A program made the position numbers and the translations under genes. DNA of 64,000 nucleotides from Brenneria rubrifaciens. GTDB taxonomy: Bacteria > Pseudomonadota > Gammaproteobacteria > Enterobacterales > Enterobacteriaceae. The first letter of the stretch is position 1. Every line of letters begins with the position of its first letter. Shown in pieces: positions 1-10,541 of this stretch. The stretch covers positions 682,001-746,000 of the forward strand of contig NZ_CP034035.1 in NCBI RefSeq assembly GCF_005484945.1. Reading direction: 5' to 3'. The notes beneath the pieces are model-generated. The model was not told the origin of the DNA, searched no databases, and was given only the letters and a program-made list of their open reading frames with translations.

Positions 1-1075
1 CACGCCAGCCAAGGAACGGGTTCTCCTCTTTCGGCAGATTCAGGTAAGGCAGGTCTTTGTCGCCGCCGATATCCATGGTACGGACGATGACGGCCTGAGC
101 GCCAACGGCTTCTGCCACGGCTTTGTAAGCCTGGAACTGCTCTTCTTCGGTAGGCAGGGCGTCGCGATCCATAAACAGGAATTCGGTTCGGTACAGGCCC
201 ACACCTTCAGCGCCATTACGTTCCGCGCCGGCAACATCACGTACTGTACCGATGTTGGCGCACACCTCGACCTGATGGCCGTCCAGTGTGACCGCGGGTA
301 AATCTTTCAGTTTGGCGAGTTCATGTTTTTCAGAATTGTATTGCTTCTGAACGGCCTTGAGTTCGTCAATGATTTCAGGAGGCGGGTTCTGATAAATTTT
401 GTTGTTAACCGCGTCCAGAATCAGATAATCACCGCTCTTGATCTGTTTGGTGCAGTCGGTTGTGCCGACGATTGCGGGCAATTCCAGCGAACGGGCCATG
501 ATGGAGGTATGGGAAGTCCGACCACCAAGATCGGTGATAAAGCCCAGAACCTTGTCCAGATTCAACTGCGCGGTTTCAGACGGCGTCAGGTCGGTCGCGA
601 CCAGGATGACTTCGTCCTGAATATCGCCCAAATCGACAATCGCCATATCCAGAATGTTTTTCAGCAGACGTTTACCGATATCGCGCATGTCTGCCGCACG
701 TTCTTTCAGATATTCATCATCAAGTTCTTCTAGTGCTTTAGCCTGATTTTCGATGACTGAAAATGCGGCAGCATCAGCGGAAGCGTGTTCATCTTTAATC
801 AGAGCTATGATTTCCTGCTCGAATTCTTCATCTTCAAGCAACATGATGTGGCCTTCGAAGATGGCTTCTTTTTCTGCGCCCAGCGTTTCTCCAGCCTTGG
901 TCTTGATGGCTTCCAACTGTTTGGAGGCCTTGGCCCGGCCAGTCAGAAAACGTTCAATTTCCTGTTCTACCTGATCTGCAGAAATTTTTTTCCGGTTGAT
1001 GACTATTTCATCTTCTTTCAGTAACAGAGCCTTACCAAAAGCAATACCCGGTGATACTAATATGCCTGAAATCAT
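1..1075 (-). CDS. ptsI: PTS enzyme I, phosphoenolpyruvate-protein phosphotransferase (N-terminal part; runs off the window)
   Basis: Enzyme I takes phosphate from PEP and passes it to HPr in the cytoplasm, starting the sugar phosphotransferase system. Only the first 358 codons are in the window; the E. coli protein has about 575. The start at 1075 gives [16 protein letters not shown], which matches the family N-terminus. The phospho-histidine segment [13 protein letters not shown] is readable near residue 190, and the start of the PEP-binding TIM barrel follows ([12 protein letters not shown], then [13 protein letters not shown]). It lies 46 bp downstream of ptsH on the same strand, the usual ptsH-ptsI order; crr would be beyond the left edge. 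No frameshift is visible in the part present. Confidence 0.96.
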   Translation of the reverse strand, partial: MISGILVSPGIAFGKALLLKEDEIVINRKKISADQVEQEIERFLTGRAKASKQLEAIKTKAGETLGAEKEAIFEGHIMLLEDEEFEQEIIALIKDEHASADAAAFSVIENQAKALEELDDEYLKERAADMRDIGKRLLKNILDMAIVDLGDIQDEVILVATDLTPSETAQLNLDKVLGFITDLGGRTSHTSIMARSLELPAIVGTTDCTKQIKSGDYLILDAVNNKIYQNPPPEIIDELKAVQKQYNSEKHELAKLKDLPAVTLDGHQVEVCANIGTVRDVAGAERNGAEGVGLYRTEFLFMDRDALPTEEEQFQAYKAVAEAVGAQAVIVRTMDIGGDKDLPYLNLPKEENPFLGWR

Positions 1076-1121
1076 AACCCTACCTTACTCGATTCTGATG
1101 CTCACTCAAAAGGCTTGTCTG

Positions 1122-1379
1122 TTACTCAAGCTCTGCCATCAGCTTAACCAGATGTTCCACGGCTTTTTGTTCGTCTTCGCCGTCTGCGGCGATACTGACG
1201 ACGGTTCCCTGAGTCAATCCGAGGGTTTGCAATTTGAAGAGGCTCTTGGCGCTGGCGCTTTTCCCGTTGGACGTAACAGTGATTTCTGAAGTAAAGCCTT
1301 TGGCTTCTTTGACAAACTGGGCGGCGGGACGAGTGTGCAGGCCATTCGGAGCGGTAATAGTCACTTCTTGCTGGAACAT
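1122..1379 (-). CDS. ptsH: HPr phosphocarrier protein
   Basis: HPr carries phosphate from enzyme I to the sugar-specific EIIA domains. The 85-residue length is exactly that of enterobacterial HPr. The active histidine is His15 in [11 protein letters not shown], and the regulatory serine region around Ser46 ([13 protein letters not shown]) is intact. It is the first gene of the ptsHI operon, with cysK upstream on the same strand, as in E. coli. Confidence 0.98.
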   Translation of the reverse strand: MFQQEVTITAPNGLHTRPAAQFVKEAKGFTSEITVTSNGKSASAKSLFKLQTLGLTQGTVVSIAADGEDEQKAVEHLVKLMAELE

Positions 1380-1751
1380 TCTGTTTTCCCCAACTTATGG
1401 ATTAAATTAATGTTGTGGAGCTAAAGTTTAGTTTATTCACTGAACTTCAACCTGTTCGGTTAGCACCTGGCGTTCATATTACAGGGCCGGGCCGGGATGC
1501 GGCAAAGAAACGGTGAACCGTGTTTCCCGAATAAAATACCATCAATTATCACGATGTTCTCGCATCATTGTTCCAATCCGGTACGAAAAACGATGATTGA
1601 TCCACCTTGTGCCAGTTTCAACTAAACGAGCAAGAGGGACCGTGATATTTGGTGAATATTAATTTCACGCATCAAAATAATTGTTCGGTTAAATACTAAA
1701 CCTACTCCGGAAATGCAATGTTTATGTGGTGGAAAGTTTGACGTAAGCCAC
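1380..1751 (-). promoter_or_regulatory. cysK-ptsH intergenic region, presumed ptsHI promoter region
   Basis: No gene is seen in about 370 bp. In E. coli the corresponding gap holds several ptsH promoters with CRP, Mlc and Cra sites. I can see imperfect inverted repeats (GAAAC...GTTTC near 1507-1526 and GTGAA...TTCAC near 1651-1667), but neither is close enough to a consensus to be assigned to a named regulator. Confidence 0.35.
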
Positions 1752-1779
1752 AAAAAAAGCACCTTAACAGGCGCTTTTT
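1752..1779 (-). terminator. Rho-independent terminator of cysK
   Basis: Read on the minus strand, AAAAAGCGCC, a short TGTTAA loop, then GGTGCTTTTTTT. The stem AGCGCC/GGTGCT is followed by a T run, about 40 bp after the cysK stop. Confidence 0.8.
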
Positions 1780-1820
1780 CGACAAGGCGGCGACTTTTTA
1801 ATCCGATAATGACAGTGCGG

Positions 1821-2789
1821 TTATTGCTGCAATTCCTGTTCAGTAAAGAGATCGGCGAAGAGCGCGGTACTCAGGTAGCGTTCGCCAGACGACGGCAGAA
1901 CCACCACGATGGTTTTATCTTCGAATTCTCTTTCCTTAAGAAGATTAAGCGCGGCCGCTACCGCGGCGCCAGAAGAAATGCCCGCCAGAATGCCTTCCTC
2001 TTCCATCAGAAGACGCGCCGTGCTAATGGCATCTTCGTTGGTAATCCTTTCAACGCGGTCGATCAGTTTGAGATCCAGGTTATCTGGAATGAACCCGGCC
2101 CCGATCCCCTGAATTTTGTGCGGGCCTGGTTTCAGTTCTTCACCCGCCAGTGCCTGAGTGATGACCGGAGAGTCGGCCGGTTCCACCGCTACGCTGGTGA
2201 TCGCTTTGCCTTGGGTGTTTTTGATGTAACGGCTGACGCCAGTCAGCGTACCGCCTGTCCCTACGCCGGCAATGAATACGTCAACGGCGCCGTCGGTATC
2301 TTCCCAGATTTCCGGGCCGGTGGTTTTTTCGTGAATTTCCGGGTTGGCCGGATTGCTGAACTGCTGGAGCAGCAGGAAACGTTCGGGATCGCCGGCGACA
2401 ATTTCTTCTGCTTTGGCAATCGCCCCTTTCATGCCTTTGGCACCTTCGGTCAGGACCAGTTTCGCGCCCAGCGCCTTCAGCAGCTTACGGCGTTCGATAC
2501 TCATAGTTTCCGGCATGGTCAGCGTGAGTTTATAGCCGCGGGCGGCGGCGACATACGCCAGTGCGATACCCGTGTTGCCGCTGGTAGGCTCAACCAGTTC
2601 AACGCCTGGTTTTAGCAGGCCGCGTTTTTCCGCATCCCAAATCAAATTGGAACCGATACGGCATTTAACACTAAAACTGGGGTTGCGAGACTCAATTTTA
2701 ACCAGAATGCGTCCGCTGCCGATGCGATTCAAGCGAACCAGCGGCGTATGGCCGATTGTAAAAGAATTGTCTTCGTAGATCTTGCTCAT
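1821..2789 (-). CDS. cysK: cysteine synthase A (O-acetylserine sulfhydrylase)
   Basis: CysK makes cysteine from O-acetylserine and sulfide using PLP. The 322-residue length is typical. The PLP lysine is Lys42 (FSVKCRIG), the substrate loop PTSGNTG is at residues 68-74, the phosphate-binding GVGTGGT follows in the C-terminal half, and the PLP-nitrogen serine lies in SSGAAVAA. The order cysZ-cysK-ptsH is the enterobacterial core order, and a terminator follows the gene. The synthase is cytoplasmic and usually under CysB control; I could not assign a CysB site. Confidence 0.98.
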   Translation of the reverse strand: MSKIYEDNSFTIGHTPLVRLNRIGSGRILVKIESRNPSFSVKCRIGSNLIWDAEKRGLLKPGVELVEPTSGNTGIALAYVAAARGYKLTLTMPETMSIERRKLLKALGAKLVLTEGAKGMKGAIAKAEEIVAGDPERFLLLQQFSNPANPEIHEKTTGPEIWEDTDGAVDVFIAGVGTGGTLTGVSRYIKNTQGKAITSVAVEPADSPVITQALAGEELKPGPHKIQGIGAGFIPDNLDLKLIDRVERITNEDAISTARLLMEEEGILAGISSGAAVAAALNLLKEREFEDKTIVVVLPSSGERYLSTALFADLFTEQELQQ

Positions 2790-2947
2790 AGCCTGTCCTT
2801 ATAACTGTATGAAATTTTTGCGAACATAGAGAGAATACTCGTTCACATCCGGCAGTGAAGTAAAGAATTGCTATATCGTTATGTTCTTAAGAAATATCTT
2901 TTCATTACAATAGACAGAATGCATTCCCGTGAACCCGCGCTCACTAT

Positions 2948-3715
2948 TTATTTGGGTAGGGTCGCGGACAGGTTCCTATAACGCTCTACCCACAGAGCTG
3001 TGGCGCCGCATACGGCGATCGGCATAATCACCAGATTGAGGAAAGGAATCAGGGTAAACAGGCTGATTAAAGCCCCAAACTGCATATTGGTGGCTTTATG
3101 CTGCCGCAATGCCTGGCGCATGGTGGGGAAACTGACCTTATGGTTATCAAAAGGGTAATCGCAATATTGGATGGCCAGCATCCAGGCGCTGAACAGGAAC
3201 CAAAGCACCGGTGCGATCGTTTGTCCGATGCCGGGAATAAAATACAGCAAGATCAGCACGCAGGCGCGAGGTAAATAATAGGCCAGTTTCTGGACTTCGC
3301 GTTTCATGATGCGCGGTACATCTTTAGCGATGCCGAAAATACCGCTGTCCGGCAACGTTTGTCCGGTCAAACGGGCTTCCAGTTGCTCCGCCAACAGGCC
3401 GTTAAACGGCGCGGCGATAAAGTTGGCGATAGTGCTGAACAGATAGCCGAAAACCAGCAGGATCGACACCACGGCAAGCGGCCAAATGAGATAGCTGAGC
3501 CATTGAAGCCAATTCGGGACGTGAGACATCAACTGTGGTATCCAGTTATTGAGACGGGTGAACAACCACCAGAATGCGCCGCCCATCAGCGTAATATTGA
3601 CCAGCAACGGCAGGATGATGAAACGCCGGATACCCGGTAGCGAAATCAGACGCCATCCCTCAACAAAATAGTGTATTCCGCTATGCGATTTATTCCTGGG
3701 CTTTGAGTAAGGCAT
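2948..3715 (-). CDS. cysZ: sulfate transporter CysZ
   Basis: CysZ is an inner-membrane sulfate permease that feeds cysteine synthesis. I place the start at 3715 ([13 protein letters not shown]) because AGGA precedes it and the resulting 255 residues match the usual length of about 253; an upstream extension of the frame has no family support. Several long hydrophobic segments are visible ([62 protein letters not shown]). It is divergent from zipA and lies upstream of cysK, the normal neighbourhood. Confidence 0.95.
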   Translation of the reverse strand: MPYSKPRNKSHSGIHYFVEGWRLISLPGIRRFIILPLLVNITLMGGAFWWLFTRLNNWIPQLMSHVPNWLQWLSYLIWPLAVVSILLVFGYLFSTIANFIAAPFNGLLAEQLEARLTGQTLPDSGIFGIAKDVPRIMKREVQKLAYYLPRACVLILLYFIPGIGQTIAPVLWFLFSAWMLAIQYCDYPFDNHKVSFPTMRQALRQHKATNMQFGALISLFTLIPFLNLVIMPIAVCGATALWVERYRNLSATLPK

Positions 3716-3939
3716 ATCGTGATTGTTCCTGATTGTTTGGTGGTGTGTTGCATCATATCGGGATGATTTTAGACTGACCAGTCTGCATTTGAATGAAAAA
3801 ACAGCAAAAAAATGCGTTGTATCTATCTTTATTGTCATAAAATACCGTGCAGACTTGCACTTGTGTACGCAGGCAAATAGAGTTAGTGATATATAAGTAT
3901 TTGCCGTGGTGGCAATGTATTGAAACCATTGGGATAGCA

Positions 3940-4884
3940 ATGATGCAGGACTTGCGTCTGATATTAATCGTCGTTGGCGCGATCGCTATAATTGCGCTGT
4001 TGCTGCACGGCTTGTGGACCGGCCGCAAAGAGCGTTCGTCCCTTTTTCGTGATCGCCCGGTTAAGCGTTTGAAAAGAGAGCGTGATGAAACCCCGCTTGA
4101 AGAGTTGGACGAAGGCGTTGGTGAGGTGCGTGTCAGAAGCGCGCGTCCGCAAGATGAGCCTTCGCTTGGGCCTTATGACGTGAAAGAAAACGCGAGTTCT
4201 GAATCTCAGCCTTCGTTTAAGGAGCGGCCTGTTAAGCCACCGTCTTCATACGATCCGTTGCTGGGTGAAATGACGCCGGACAATGTGCCGTCTGCTCCTG
4301 TGAGTACGGAGTCCGCTTCTCGTCCCGCGCCGTTGAAAACGGAACCGGTGCACGAGCCCTCTGCCTTTTCAAAGGCCCCCCCCGCTGAAGAAGCGCGTCC
4401 GCATGAAGAAGCGAAGCCAGCTCAGGAGCCTGTTGAAACTGATTCCGTTGAACATGCGCCGCCGAAAGAAGCGGTTCTGGTTCTGCACGTTGCCGCGCAT
4501 CATGGTGGCGTGATAGGCGGTGAGTTATTGCTGCAAAGCGTATTGCAGTCAGGCTTCCAGTTTGGCGAAATGAATATCTTCCATCGCCATGTGAATCCTG
4601 CCGGTACCGGGCCGGTGTTGTTCAGTCTGGCGAATATGGTGAAACCGGGCTCGTTTGACCCGGATGAGATGTCTGAGTTTTCTACGCCGGGCGTGTCCAT
4701 TTTCATGATGGTGCCGTCCTATGGCGATGCCAACCAGAATTTCAAGTTGATGCTGCAATCCGCACAGCGTATCGCGGATGATGTCGGCGGCGTGGTGTTG
4801 GATGATGAACGCCGGATGATGACGCCGCAGAAAGTGGAATCGTACAAGGCCCGCATTCGGGATGTGCTGAAAGCCAATGCCTGA
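3940..4884 (+). CDS. zipA: cell division protein ZipA
   Basis: ZipA anchors FtsZ polymers to the inner membrane at the division site. The start [14 protein letters not shown] is almost identical to E. coli. It gives 314 residues: a single N-terminal membrane helix (about 5-25), a basic patch (TGRKERSS), a long Pro/Glu-rich linker (about 55-180) and a C-terminal FtsZ-binding domain ([12 protein letters not shown] onward). The frame is open further upstream, but those codons lack family support. In most relatives ligA follows zipA; here a terminator and then ubiK follow. Confidence 0.97.
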   Translation: MMQDLRLILIVVGAIAIIALLLHGLWTGRKERSSLFRDRPVKRLKRERDETPLEELDEGVGEVRVRSARPQDEPSLGPYDVKENASSESQPSFKERPVKPPSSYDPLLGEMTPDNVPSAPVSTESASRPAPLKTEPVHEPSAFSKAPPAEEARPHEEAKPAQEPVETDSVEHAPPKEAVLVLHVAAHHGGVIGGELLLQSVLQSGFQFGEMNIFHRHVNPAGTGPVLFSLANMVKPGSFDPDEMSEFSTPGVSIFMMVPSYGDANQNFKLMLQSAQRIADDVGGVVLDDERRMMTPQKVESYKARIRDVLKANA

Positions 4885-4907
4885 TGATCATAATGTGATC
4901 GCTAACG

Positions 4908-4935
4908 AAAGCCTCCAACCGTGGAGGCTTTTTTT
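4908..4935 (+). terminator. Rho-independent terminator of zipA
   Basis: AAAGCCTCC-AACC-GTGGAGGC followed by seven T residues, 24 bp after the zipA stop. Strong GC stem and T run. Confidence 0.9.
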
Positions 4936-5012
4936 ATCGGATTCTATTAATTACCGTATATACCTGCGCCGCGCTAACCAACGGCCTGCTGGAGATGCCG
5001 CAGACAAGGCGG

Positions 5013-5294
5013 TTATTCGCTGTCCGGCGCGGCGGCCGGTTGTTCTGTCGCGGGCAGTCTGGCTTCCAGTTCGCTCAGACGTTGCTCCAACTGCGCGATT
5101 TTCTCACGGGTGCGCAGCAGCACCTGGGTTTGGATGTCGAATTCTTCGCGGTTAACCAAATCAAGCCGGGTGAACTGGGTTTGTAGTACCTGACGGATTT
5201 TTTTCTCCACATCATCGCCCAATTCCCGGATACCTTTGGGCATGGACTCATGCACTTGTCGGGCAATCTGCTCAATCTTCTTCGGGTCAATCAT
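5013..5294 (-). CDS. ubiK: ubiquinone biosynthesis accessory factor UbiK
   Basis: UbiK (formerly YqiC, BMFP-domain family) helps the soluble Ubi complex under aerobic conditions. The 93-residue length and the start [19 protein letters not shown] match the family. The C-terminal half is a coiled coil ([21 protein letters not shown]) with a short Ala/Pro tail. It is divergent from ribB, as in E. coli, where the two are also neighbours. Confidence 0.93.
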   Translation of the reverse strand: MIDPKKIEQIARQVHESMPKGIRELGDDVEKKIRQVLQTQFTRLDLVNREEFDIQTQVLLRTREKIAQLEQRLSELEARLPATEQPAAAPDSE

Positions 5295-5469
5295 GGCGCT
5301 TTCCTGATACGTTATGTCGAATGATCATATTGGTAAGTGTAATGCTAGTTGAGTATTGGATAAACTAAAACATCTTCCCGCACCGTTGAGATCCCTTGTT
5401 CCCCTGTCACATTTCCTGTGGCTAATCAATTGCCCTGCTACTTTATTAGCGTTATAGTTATTCCGCTTA

Positions 5470-5656
5470 TTCTCAGGGCGGGGTGTAATTCCCCACCGGC
5501 GGTAAACCAGTCGTATATAACGTATATGAACGGGTAAGCCCGCGAGCGCTCATTGTTTGATTTACCGGCGAAACCATCGGGTTTTTCAACATGAGGTCAG
5601 CAGATCCGGTGTAATTCCGGGGCCGACGGTGATAGTCCGGATGGGAGAGAGTAACG
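5470..5656 (+). promoter_or_regulatory. FMN riboswitch (RFN element) upstream of ribB
   Basis: The conserved RFN blocks are readable in order: TCTCAGGGCGGGGTG, CCCCACCGGCGGTAA, AAGCCCGCGAGCG, GGTCAGCAGATCCGGTG, CCGACGGTGATAGTCCGGATG, GGGAGAGAGTAACG. A GC-rich hairpin (CGGGC-GTTT-GCCCG, about 5666-5680) with a T-rich tail follows and may be the expression platform. FMN binding is expected to lower ribB expression. Confidence 0.96.
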
Positions 5657-5782
5657 ATACCTGTCGGGCGTTTGCCCGCTCGCGTTATTTTTGTTAACTA
5701 TTGCCATGAACCAGTGGTAATGGTTACTCCTCAAAGTTCGCCCTGATTCTGGTAATCCATAAAAATATTGAGGTTTTTTACC

Positions 5783-6436
5783 ATGAATCAGACATTACTT
5801 TCTGAATTTGGCAGCCCCATCGAGCGTGTGGAACGTGCACTCGACGCGTTGCGTCAAGGCCGCGGTGTTTTGGTACTGGACGATGAAGATCGTGAGAACG
5901 AAGGTGACCTTGTTTTTGCGGCTGAAAACATGACCGTAGAACAAATGGCGCTGACAATTCGCCACGGTAGCGGCATTGTTTGTCTGTGCCTGACCGAAGA
6001 ACGTCGCCAACAACTGGAATTGCCGATGATGGTGGCGAATAACTCCAGCCCTTACCAGACGGCTTTTACCATCTCGATTGAAGCAGCAAAAGGGGTCACC
6101 ACCGGAGTTTGCGCCGCAGACCGTATCACCACCATCCGCGCGGCCATTGCGGACGATGCGAAACCAAGCGATCTGAATCATCCGGGGCATGTTTTCCCGC
6201 TGCGTGCGCAGCCGGGCGGCGTGTTGACGCGTGGCGGGCACACTGAAGCCTCGGTCGATTTGGCGACATTGGCGGGGCTGAAGCCAGCCGGGGTGCTGTG
6301 CGAATTGACCAACGACGATGGATCTATGGCCCGTGCGCCGGAAGTGATCGCGTTTGCCAGACAACACGATATGCCGGTGTTAACCATCGAAGATCTGGTG
6401 GTTTACCGTCAAGTGGCGGAGCGTAAAGCAAGCTGA
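5783..6436 (+). CDS. ribB: 3,4-dihydroxy-2-butanone-4-phosphate synthase
   Basis: RibB turns ribulose 5-phosphate into the four-carbon precursor of riboflavin plus formate. The start at 5783 has GAGG nine bases upstream and gives 217 residues, the E. coli length; a longer frame start at 5768 lacks this support. The acidic metal/substrate loop [11 protein letters not shown] is at about residues 33-43, followed by the conserved [10 protein letters not shown] and [12 protein letters not shown] segments. It is single-domain, without a RibA fusion. Control is by the FMN riboswitch directly upstream, and a terminator follows. Confidence 0.98.
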   Translation: MNQTLLSEFGSPIERVERALDALRQGRGVLVLDDEDRENEGDLVFAAENMTVEQMALTIRHGSGIVCLCLTEERRQQLELPMMVANNSSPYQTAFTISIEAAKGVTTGVCAADRITTIRAAIADDAKPSDLNHPGHVFPLRAQPGGVLTRGGHTEASVDLATLAGLKPAGVLCELTNDDGSMARAPEVIAFARQHDMPVLTIEDLVVYRQVAERKAS

Positions 6437-6464
6437 TTGACCTTGCCTGAACGCCTGTAAAATA

Positions 6465-6488
6465 GGGTCGAGATTCTCGACCCTTTGT
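6465..6488 (+). terminator. Terminator-like hairpin after ribB
   Basis: GGGTCGAGA-T-TCTCGACCC followed by TTTGTC, about 30 bp after the ribB stop. The stem is a near-perfect palindrome; the T run is short. Confidence 0.65.
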
Positions 6489-6628
6489 CATTCCCAGTGC
6501 GCCTTTTCCCAGGCCAGCCGTTTTAAAGGTCAAAGAGAGGGGATGGTTAGTCATCGATCGACATGGCGGCGGCTAATAATGCTAACCGATGAGTGCAATC
6601 CCCCGCCTCGGCGCGGCGGGGTAGGTTG

Positions 6629-8272
6629 TTATGCACATTGCGTACATTTGGCGTTCTGGATGATCTGGAAAAAATCGTTCCCTTTATCATCCACCAGAAT
6701 AAAGGCCGGGAAGTCTTCCACTTCGATTTTCCAGATGGCTTCCATACCCAGTTCCGGGTATTCAATGCAGGTCAGGCTCTTGATGCTGTTCTGAGCCAGA
6801 ATAGCGGCCGGGCCGCCAATGCTGCCGAGATAGAAACCGCCGTGTTTTTTACACGCGTCGGTCACCTGCTGGCTGCGATTACCTTTTGCCAGCATGATCA
6901 TGCTGCCGCCGTTGGCTTGCAGCAAATCAACATAAGAGTCCATTCGACCGGCGGTTGTCGGGCCTAACGAGCCGGATGCATAGCCTGCCGGGGTTTTGGC
7001 CGGGCCAGCATAGTAGATCGGGTGATCTTTGATGTACTGCGGCAAACCTTCGCCGTTATCCAAACGCTCTTTCAGCTTGGCATGCGCAATGTCACGACCC
7101 ACGATAATGGTGCCGGTCAGGGAAAGACGAGTCGACACCGGATATTGAGACAGCGTTTTCAAAATATCCGCCATCGGACGATTCAAGTCGATTTTGACCG
7201 CGTCGCCTTCGCCCGCTTCACGCAAATGTTCAGGGATGTATTTGCCAGGATTCTGTTCCAGTTGCTCCAGCCAGATCCCTTTACGGTTGATTTTACCCTT
7301 GATGTTACGGTCGGCCGAGCAGGATACGCCCATTCCTACCGGGCAGGAGGCGCCATGACGCGGCAGGCGGATAATTCGCACGTCGTGAGCAAAGTATTTG
7401 CCGCCAAACTGCGCACCCAGCCCCAGATCGCGAGCCGCCTCCATTAATTCCTGCTCCAACGCGACGTCGCGGAACGCCTGACCGTGCTCATTCCCTTCGG
7501 TAGGCAGGGCATCATAGTATTTGGTGGAGGCCAGTTTGACGGTTTTGAGCGTGGTTTCAGCGGAGGTGCCGCCAATGACAAACGCAATATGATACGGCGG
7601 GCAGGCCGCGGTACCCAGCGAGCGCATTTTCTCAATCAGGAAGCTTTTCAATTTTTCTGGCGTCAATAACGCTTTGGTTTCCTGATACAGATAGGTTTTG
7701 TTCGCGGAACCGCCGCCTTTGCAGACAAACAGGAATTTATAGTCGTCGCCGTCGGTGCTGTAGAGGTCGATCTGCGCCGGCAGGTTGGTGCCGGTGTTCA
7801 CCTCTTTGTACATATCCAGCGCCACATTTTGTGAATAGCGCAGGTTATCTTCAATAAAGGTGTTGTACACGCCGCGGGATAGGGCTTCGGCGTCATTGCC
7901 GCCGGTCCAGACTTTCTGGCCTTTCTTGCCGACGATAATCGCCGTGCCGGTATCCTGACAGGTTGGCAGAATGCCTTTGGCGGAAATTTCAGAGTTGCGC
8001 AGGAATTGCAGGGCGACGTATTTGTCATTTTCGCTGGCTTCCGGGTCGTGGAGGATGTCGGCGACTTGCTGTTGATGGGAGGGTCTGAGCATGAAGGAGG
8101 CATCATGGAAAGCTTGTTGAGCAAGGAGGGTAAGGGCTTCCGGCTCAATTTTGAGAACATCCTCCCCTTCAAATTGTGTGACAGAAACCAAGTCACTGCT
8201 CAGCAAACGATACACGGCGTCATCTTGGCCCAGCGGAAAAGGCTCTTGGTAATAAAAGGGTTTATTCGACAT
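6629..8272 (-). CDS. fumA: class I fumarate hydratase (FumA/FumB type)
   Basis: The enzyme interconverts fumarate and malate in the TCA cycle using an oxygen-sensitive [4Fe-4S] cluster. The 547-residue length fits E. coli FumA (548). The cluster cysteines appear as Cys105 (LPTCQDTGT), in TAACPPYH, and in [12 protein letters not shown]. The C-terminal swivel domain shows [13 protein letters not shown] and [13 protein letters not shown]. It is transcribed alone; about 270 bp of non-coding sequence upstream should hold its promoter, but I saw no confident FNR or Fur site. FumA and FumB cannot be told apart by eye, so the symbol is provisional. Confidence 0.93.
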   Translation of the reverse strand: MSNKPFYYQEPFPLGQDDAVYRLLSSDLVSVTQFEGEDVLKIEPEALTLLAQQAFHDASFMLRPSHQQQVADILHDPEASENDKYVALQFLRNSEISAKGILPTCQDTGTAIIVGKKGQKVWTGGNDAEALSRGVYNTFIEDNLRYSQNVALDMYKEVNTGTNLPAQIDLYSTDGDDYKFLFVCKGGGSANKTYLYQETKALLTPEKLKSFLIEKMRSLGTAACPPYHIAFVIGGTSAETTLKTVKLASTKYYDALPTEGNEHGQAFRDVALEQELMEAARDLGLGAQFGGKYFAHDVRIIRLPRHGASCPVGMGVSCSADRNIKGKINRKGIWLEQLEQNPGKYIPEHLREAGEGDAVKIDLNRPMADILKTLSQYPVSTRLSLTGTIIVGRDIAHAKLKERLDNGEGLPQYIKDHPIYYAGPAKTPAGYASGSLGPTTAGRMDSYVDLLQANGGSMIMLAKGNRSQQVTDACKKHGGFYLGSIGGPAAILAQNSIKSLTCIEYPELGMEAIWKIEVEDFPAFILVDDKGNDFFQIIQNAKCTQCA

Positions 8273-8544
8273 TTTTTCACTCGCTTACGTATTATTAGTA
8301 GGTTTGCATCTTGTGTAGATCAATTCTCTATTAAATGACTTTTGTATCGGGCCGAACATCTATCCTGCGAGGGCTCTCGGGCGTGGTTCTTTATTATTGC
8401 GGCGCAAAAACAAAAGCAATAGTCCTTATAGATAGTATGGTTTTGTAATCGGCAGTGCTACTTCGGTACATCACATAATTGACAATAAATAACGCGATTA
8501 TCTTCCTCTCAGGGTCTTGATGGAGAAAAGTAAAACGATTGTAA

Positions 8545-9213
8545 TCAAGCAGGCCGGATTGTCAGCTTGAACGCCTGAAAGTCCGGCAGTTCAAGCGCCC
8601 GCCATAAATACCACGATGCAACCGTGCGATAAGGGCGACAAGGTTCACTCAGTTCGCGCAGGAGAGAACGAGTCGGCATCGTCGGTAGATTGTAGATGTA
8701 GCGCAGTCCCTGTCTGATACCCAGATCGTCGAGCGGCATGATGTCAGTGCGCTCAAGCGAATAAATCAGAAACATTTCCACCGTCCAGCGGCCAATGCCT
8801 TTTAACGAACAGAGTCGCTCGATGAGGGTTTCATCGTCCATTGCCGCTGCTTGTTGCAGGCTGGGAACCCACCCGCTAAGTGCGCCCTGGGCAATAGCAA
8901 GCAGGGTTTCTGCTTTGCGGGCGGAAAAGCCGCATTGCCGCAGCGTATCCGTTGAACAGAGGGCCATTTGCGCCGCGCTGGGAAAGGTATCGGCATGTGC
9001 GCGCAGGAGTTTTGCGACCATAGCGTCACCGGCTTTGGAGGTGAGTTGTTGATAAGCTACGGCGCGAATTAATGCTTCGTAAGGTTCTCTGTGCGGAGCG
9101 GTTTGCAGACGGCAGTCGCCAACTTGCGCGATCAGGCCGGCCCAGCGATCGTTAATTGCGCTGAGGTGCGATCTGGCCTGATGGTAAAAATCTTGTTGAC
9201 GAACGGATGTCAT
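8545..9213 (-). CDS. DNA-3-methyladenine glycosylase II (AlkA-like, HhH-GPD family)
   Basis: A base-excision glycosylase expected to remove alkylated purines. The helix-hairpin-helix (LCSLKGIGRWTVEMFL) is followed by the GPD-type catalytic aspartate in IMPLDDLGIR. I take the start at 9213 (MTSVRQQDFYHQ), with AGGT about 11 bases upstream, giving 222 residues; the frame continues upstream to 9306. This is shorter than E. coli AlkA (282) because the N-terminal AlkA domain is missing, so it belongs to the short prokaryotic Mag/AlkA type. It is divergent from ada, which fits an alkylation-repair locus. Confidence 0.88.
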   Translation of the reverse strand: MTSVRQQDFYHQARSHLSAINDRWAGLIAQVGDCRLQTAPHREPYEALIRAVAYQQLTSKAGDAMVAKLLRAHADTFPSAAQMALCSTDTLRQCGFSARKAETLLAIAQGALSGWVPSLQQAAAMDDETLIERLCSLKGIGRWTVEMFLIYSLERTDIMPLDDLGIRQGLRYIYNLPTMPTRSLLRELSEPCRPYRTVASWYLWRALELPDFQAFKLTIRPA

Positions 9214-9318
9214 AAATGCGTTTACCTGCCCGGTAGTAAAATAACATTTTGGGAGTCCGAGCATAGGCGATCGTATGACGATCTGCCATACCTTATGCGG
9301 CGTCATCCCTGCTCATCG

Positions 9319-9364
9319 AATTAAAAAGCAAGCATTGGGCGTGTTCGCGATAACGCTTTATCTT
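9319..9364 (+). promoter_or_regulatory. Ada box and promoter of ada-alkB
   Basis: AAT at 9319-9321, six bases, then GCAA at 9328-9331: the AAT-N6-GCAA pattern of the Ada operator. It sits just upstream of a plausible -35 (TTGGGC, 9335-9340) and -10 (TATCTT, 9359-9364; 18-bp spacer). Methylated Ada would be expected to activate its own operon from here. Confidence 0.6.
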
Positions 9365-9407
9365 AAGGTGAGAGTCTTTCTGCTAATTGTTATGCGTGAG
9401 GTGAAAT

Positions 9408-10541
9408 ATGGAACCTGCCGATCAACCCTGTCAGTATGAGGCTCCTCGCTGGCTGGCGCTGCGCACCCGGAACAAAGAGGCGGATGGCTGCTTTGTTTAT
9501 GCGGTCAAAACGACCGGGGTGTACTGCTCTCCCTCTTGCGCCTCGCGCCAGCCGAGGCGCGAAAACGTGGTGTTCTTTGACACGCCCGACGAGGCGGAGG
9601 CCGCCGGGTTTCGTCCCTGCAAGCGGTGCCGTCAGAGACGGATTTCGCGGGAGGCTCAGCAGACGGAGCAGATTGCCCACGCCTGCCGTATCATCGAACA
9701 GTCAGAGAATGCGCCTGCGCTGGGGGTATTGGCAAAGATGGTGGGGGTCAGTACTTTTCATTTTCACCGTCTGTTTAAATCGATAACGGGCGTAACGCCG
9801 AAACAGTATGCCACCGCTTACCGCCGCCAGCAGGCGCGTCGGCCACTGACGGAAAATGGTTCGGTTATGGAGGCGGTATTGGCCGCCGGTTTTGGCGCCA
9901 ACGGGCGTTTTTATTCGCAAGCCAATGCGCGGCTGGGCATGACGCCGACGGCGTTTCAGAACCAAGGAAAAGGCATGACGATCCACTTTGCCGTGGGTAT
10001 CTGTTCCCTGGGTGACATTCTGGTGGCTGAAAGTGAGCGGGGGATCTGCGCTATTCTGTTAGGGGACGAACCGCAGCAATTGGTGAATGAATTGCAGGAT
10101 ATGTTCGCCCAGGCGCGGCTGGTGGGCGGCGACGCGTCCTTTGAGCAACGCGTGGCCCAGGTCGTTGGTTTTGTTGATGCGCCGGATATCGGGCTGACAT
10201 TACCGCTGGATATCCGTGGCACGGCCTTTCAGCAACGGGTATGGCAGGCGCTACGGGATATTCCTGTAGGCGAGACGACCAGCTATCAGGCTATTGCGGC
10301 TCAAATTGGCGCGCCCGCCGCTGTCCGGGCGGTCGCGGGCGCTTGCGCGGCAAACCGTCTGGCGGTGGCAGTTCCCTGTCACCGGGTGGTGCGCCGGGAT
10401 GGGACATTATCGGGCTATCGTTGGGGCGTTGAGCGCAAGCAAGCCTTGTTGACCAGAGAAACATTACTCAAGGCCGCCGCGACGCCGGATAGAAAGCGTT
10501 TGAGGACGGAGGACGAGGGATCTGAACGTCATGAATCTTGA
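9408..10541 (+). CDS. ada: Ada: bifunctional methylphosphotriester and O6-methylguanine DNA methyltransferase / activator
   Basis: Ada repairs alkylated DNA by transferring methyl groups to its own cysteines and then activates the adaptive response. Domains in order: N-terminal zinc domain with Cys40, Cys44, Cys71 and Cys74 (VYCSPSCAS and PCKRCRQRR); AraC-type DNA-binding region (about 90-180, LGVLAKMVGVSTFHFHRLF); C-terminal methyltransferase with catalytic Cys324 in VPCHRVVR. The 377-residue length is close to E. coli (354). The start is preceded by GAGGTGAAAT. Its end overlaps alkB by 11 bp, so the two are co-transcribed and probably translationally coupled. Confidence 0.97.
   Translation: MEPADQPCQYEAPRWLALRTRNKEADGCFVYAVKTTGVYCSPSCASRQPRRENVVFFDTPDEAEAAGFRPCKRCRQRRISREAQQTEQIAHACRIIEQSENAPALGVLAKMVGVSTFHFHRLFKSITGVTPKQYATAYRRQQARRPLTENGSVMEAVLAAGFGANGRFYSQANARLGMTPTAFQNQGKGMTIHFAVGICSLGDILVAESERGICAILLGDEPQQLVNELQDMFAQARLVGGDASFEQRVAQVVGFVDAPDIGLTLPLDIRGTAFQQRVWQALRDIPVGETTSYQAIAAQIGAPAAVRAVAGACAANRLAVAVPCHRVVRRDGTLSGYRWGVERKQALLTRETLLKAAATPDRKRLRTEDEGSERHES

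Noticed and set aside
323..733. Plus-strand frames across ptsI
   Set aside because: They are antisense shadows of a clear ptsI reading frame.
1713..2615. 300-codon plus-strand frame over cysK
   Set aside because: Antisense shadow of cysK with no family character.
8273..8544. Looked for an FNR or Fur site in front of fumA
   Set aside because: No sequence close to either consensus was found by eye.
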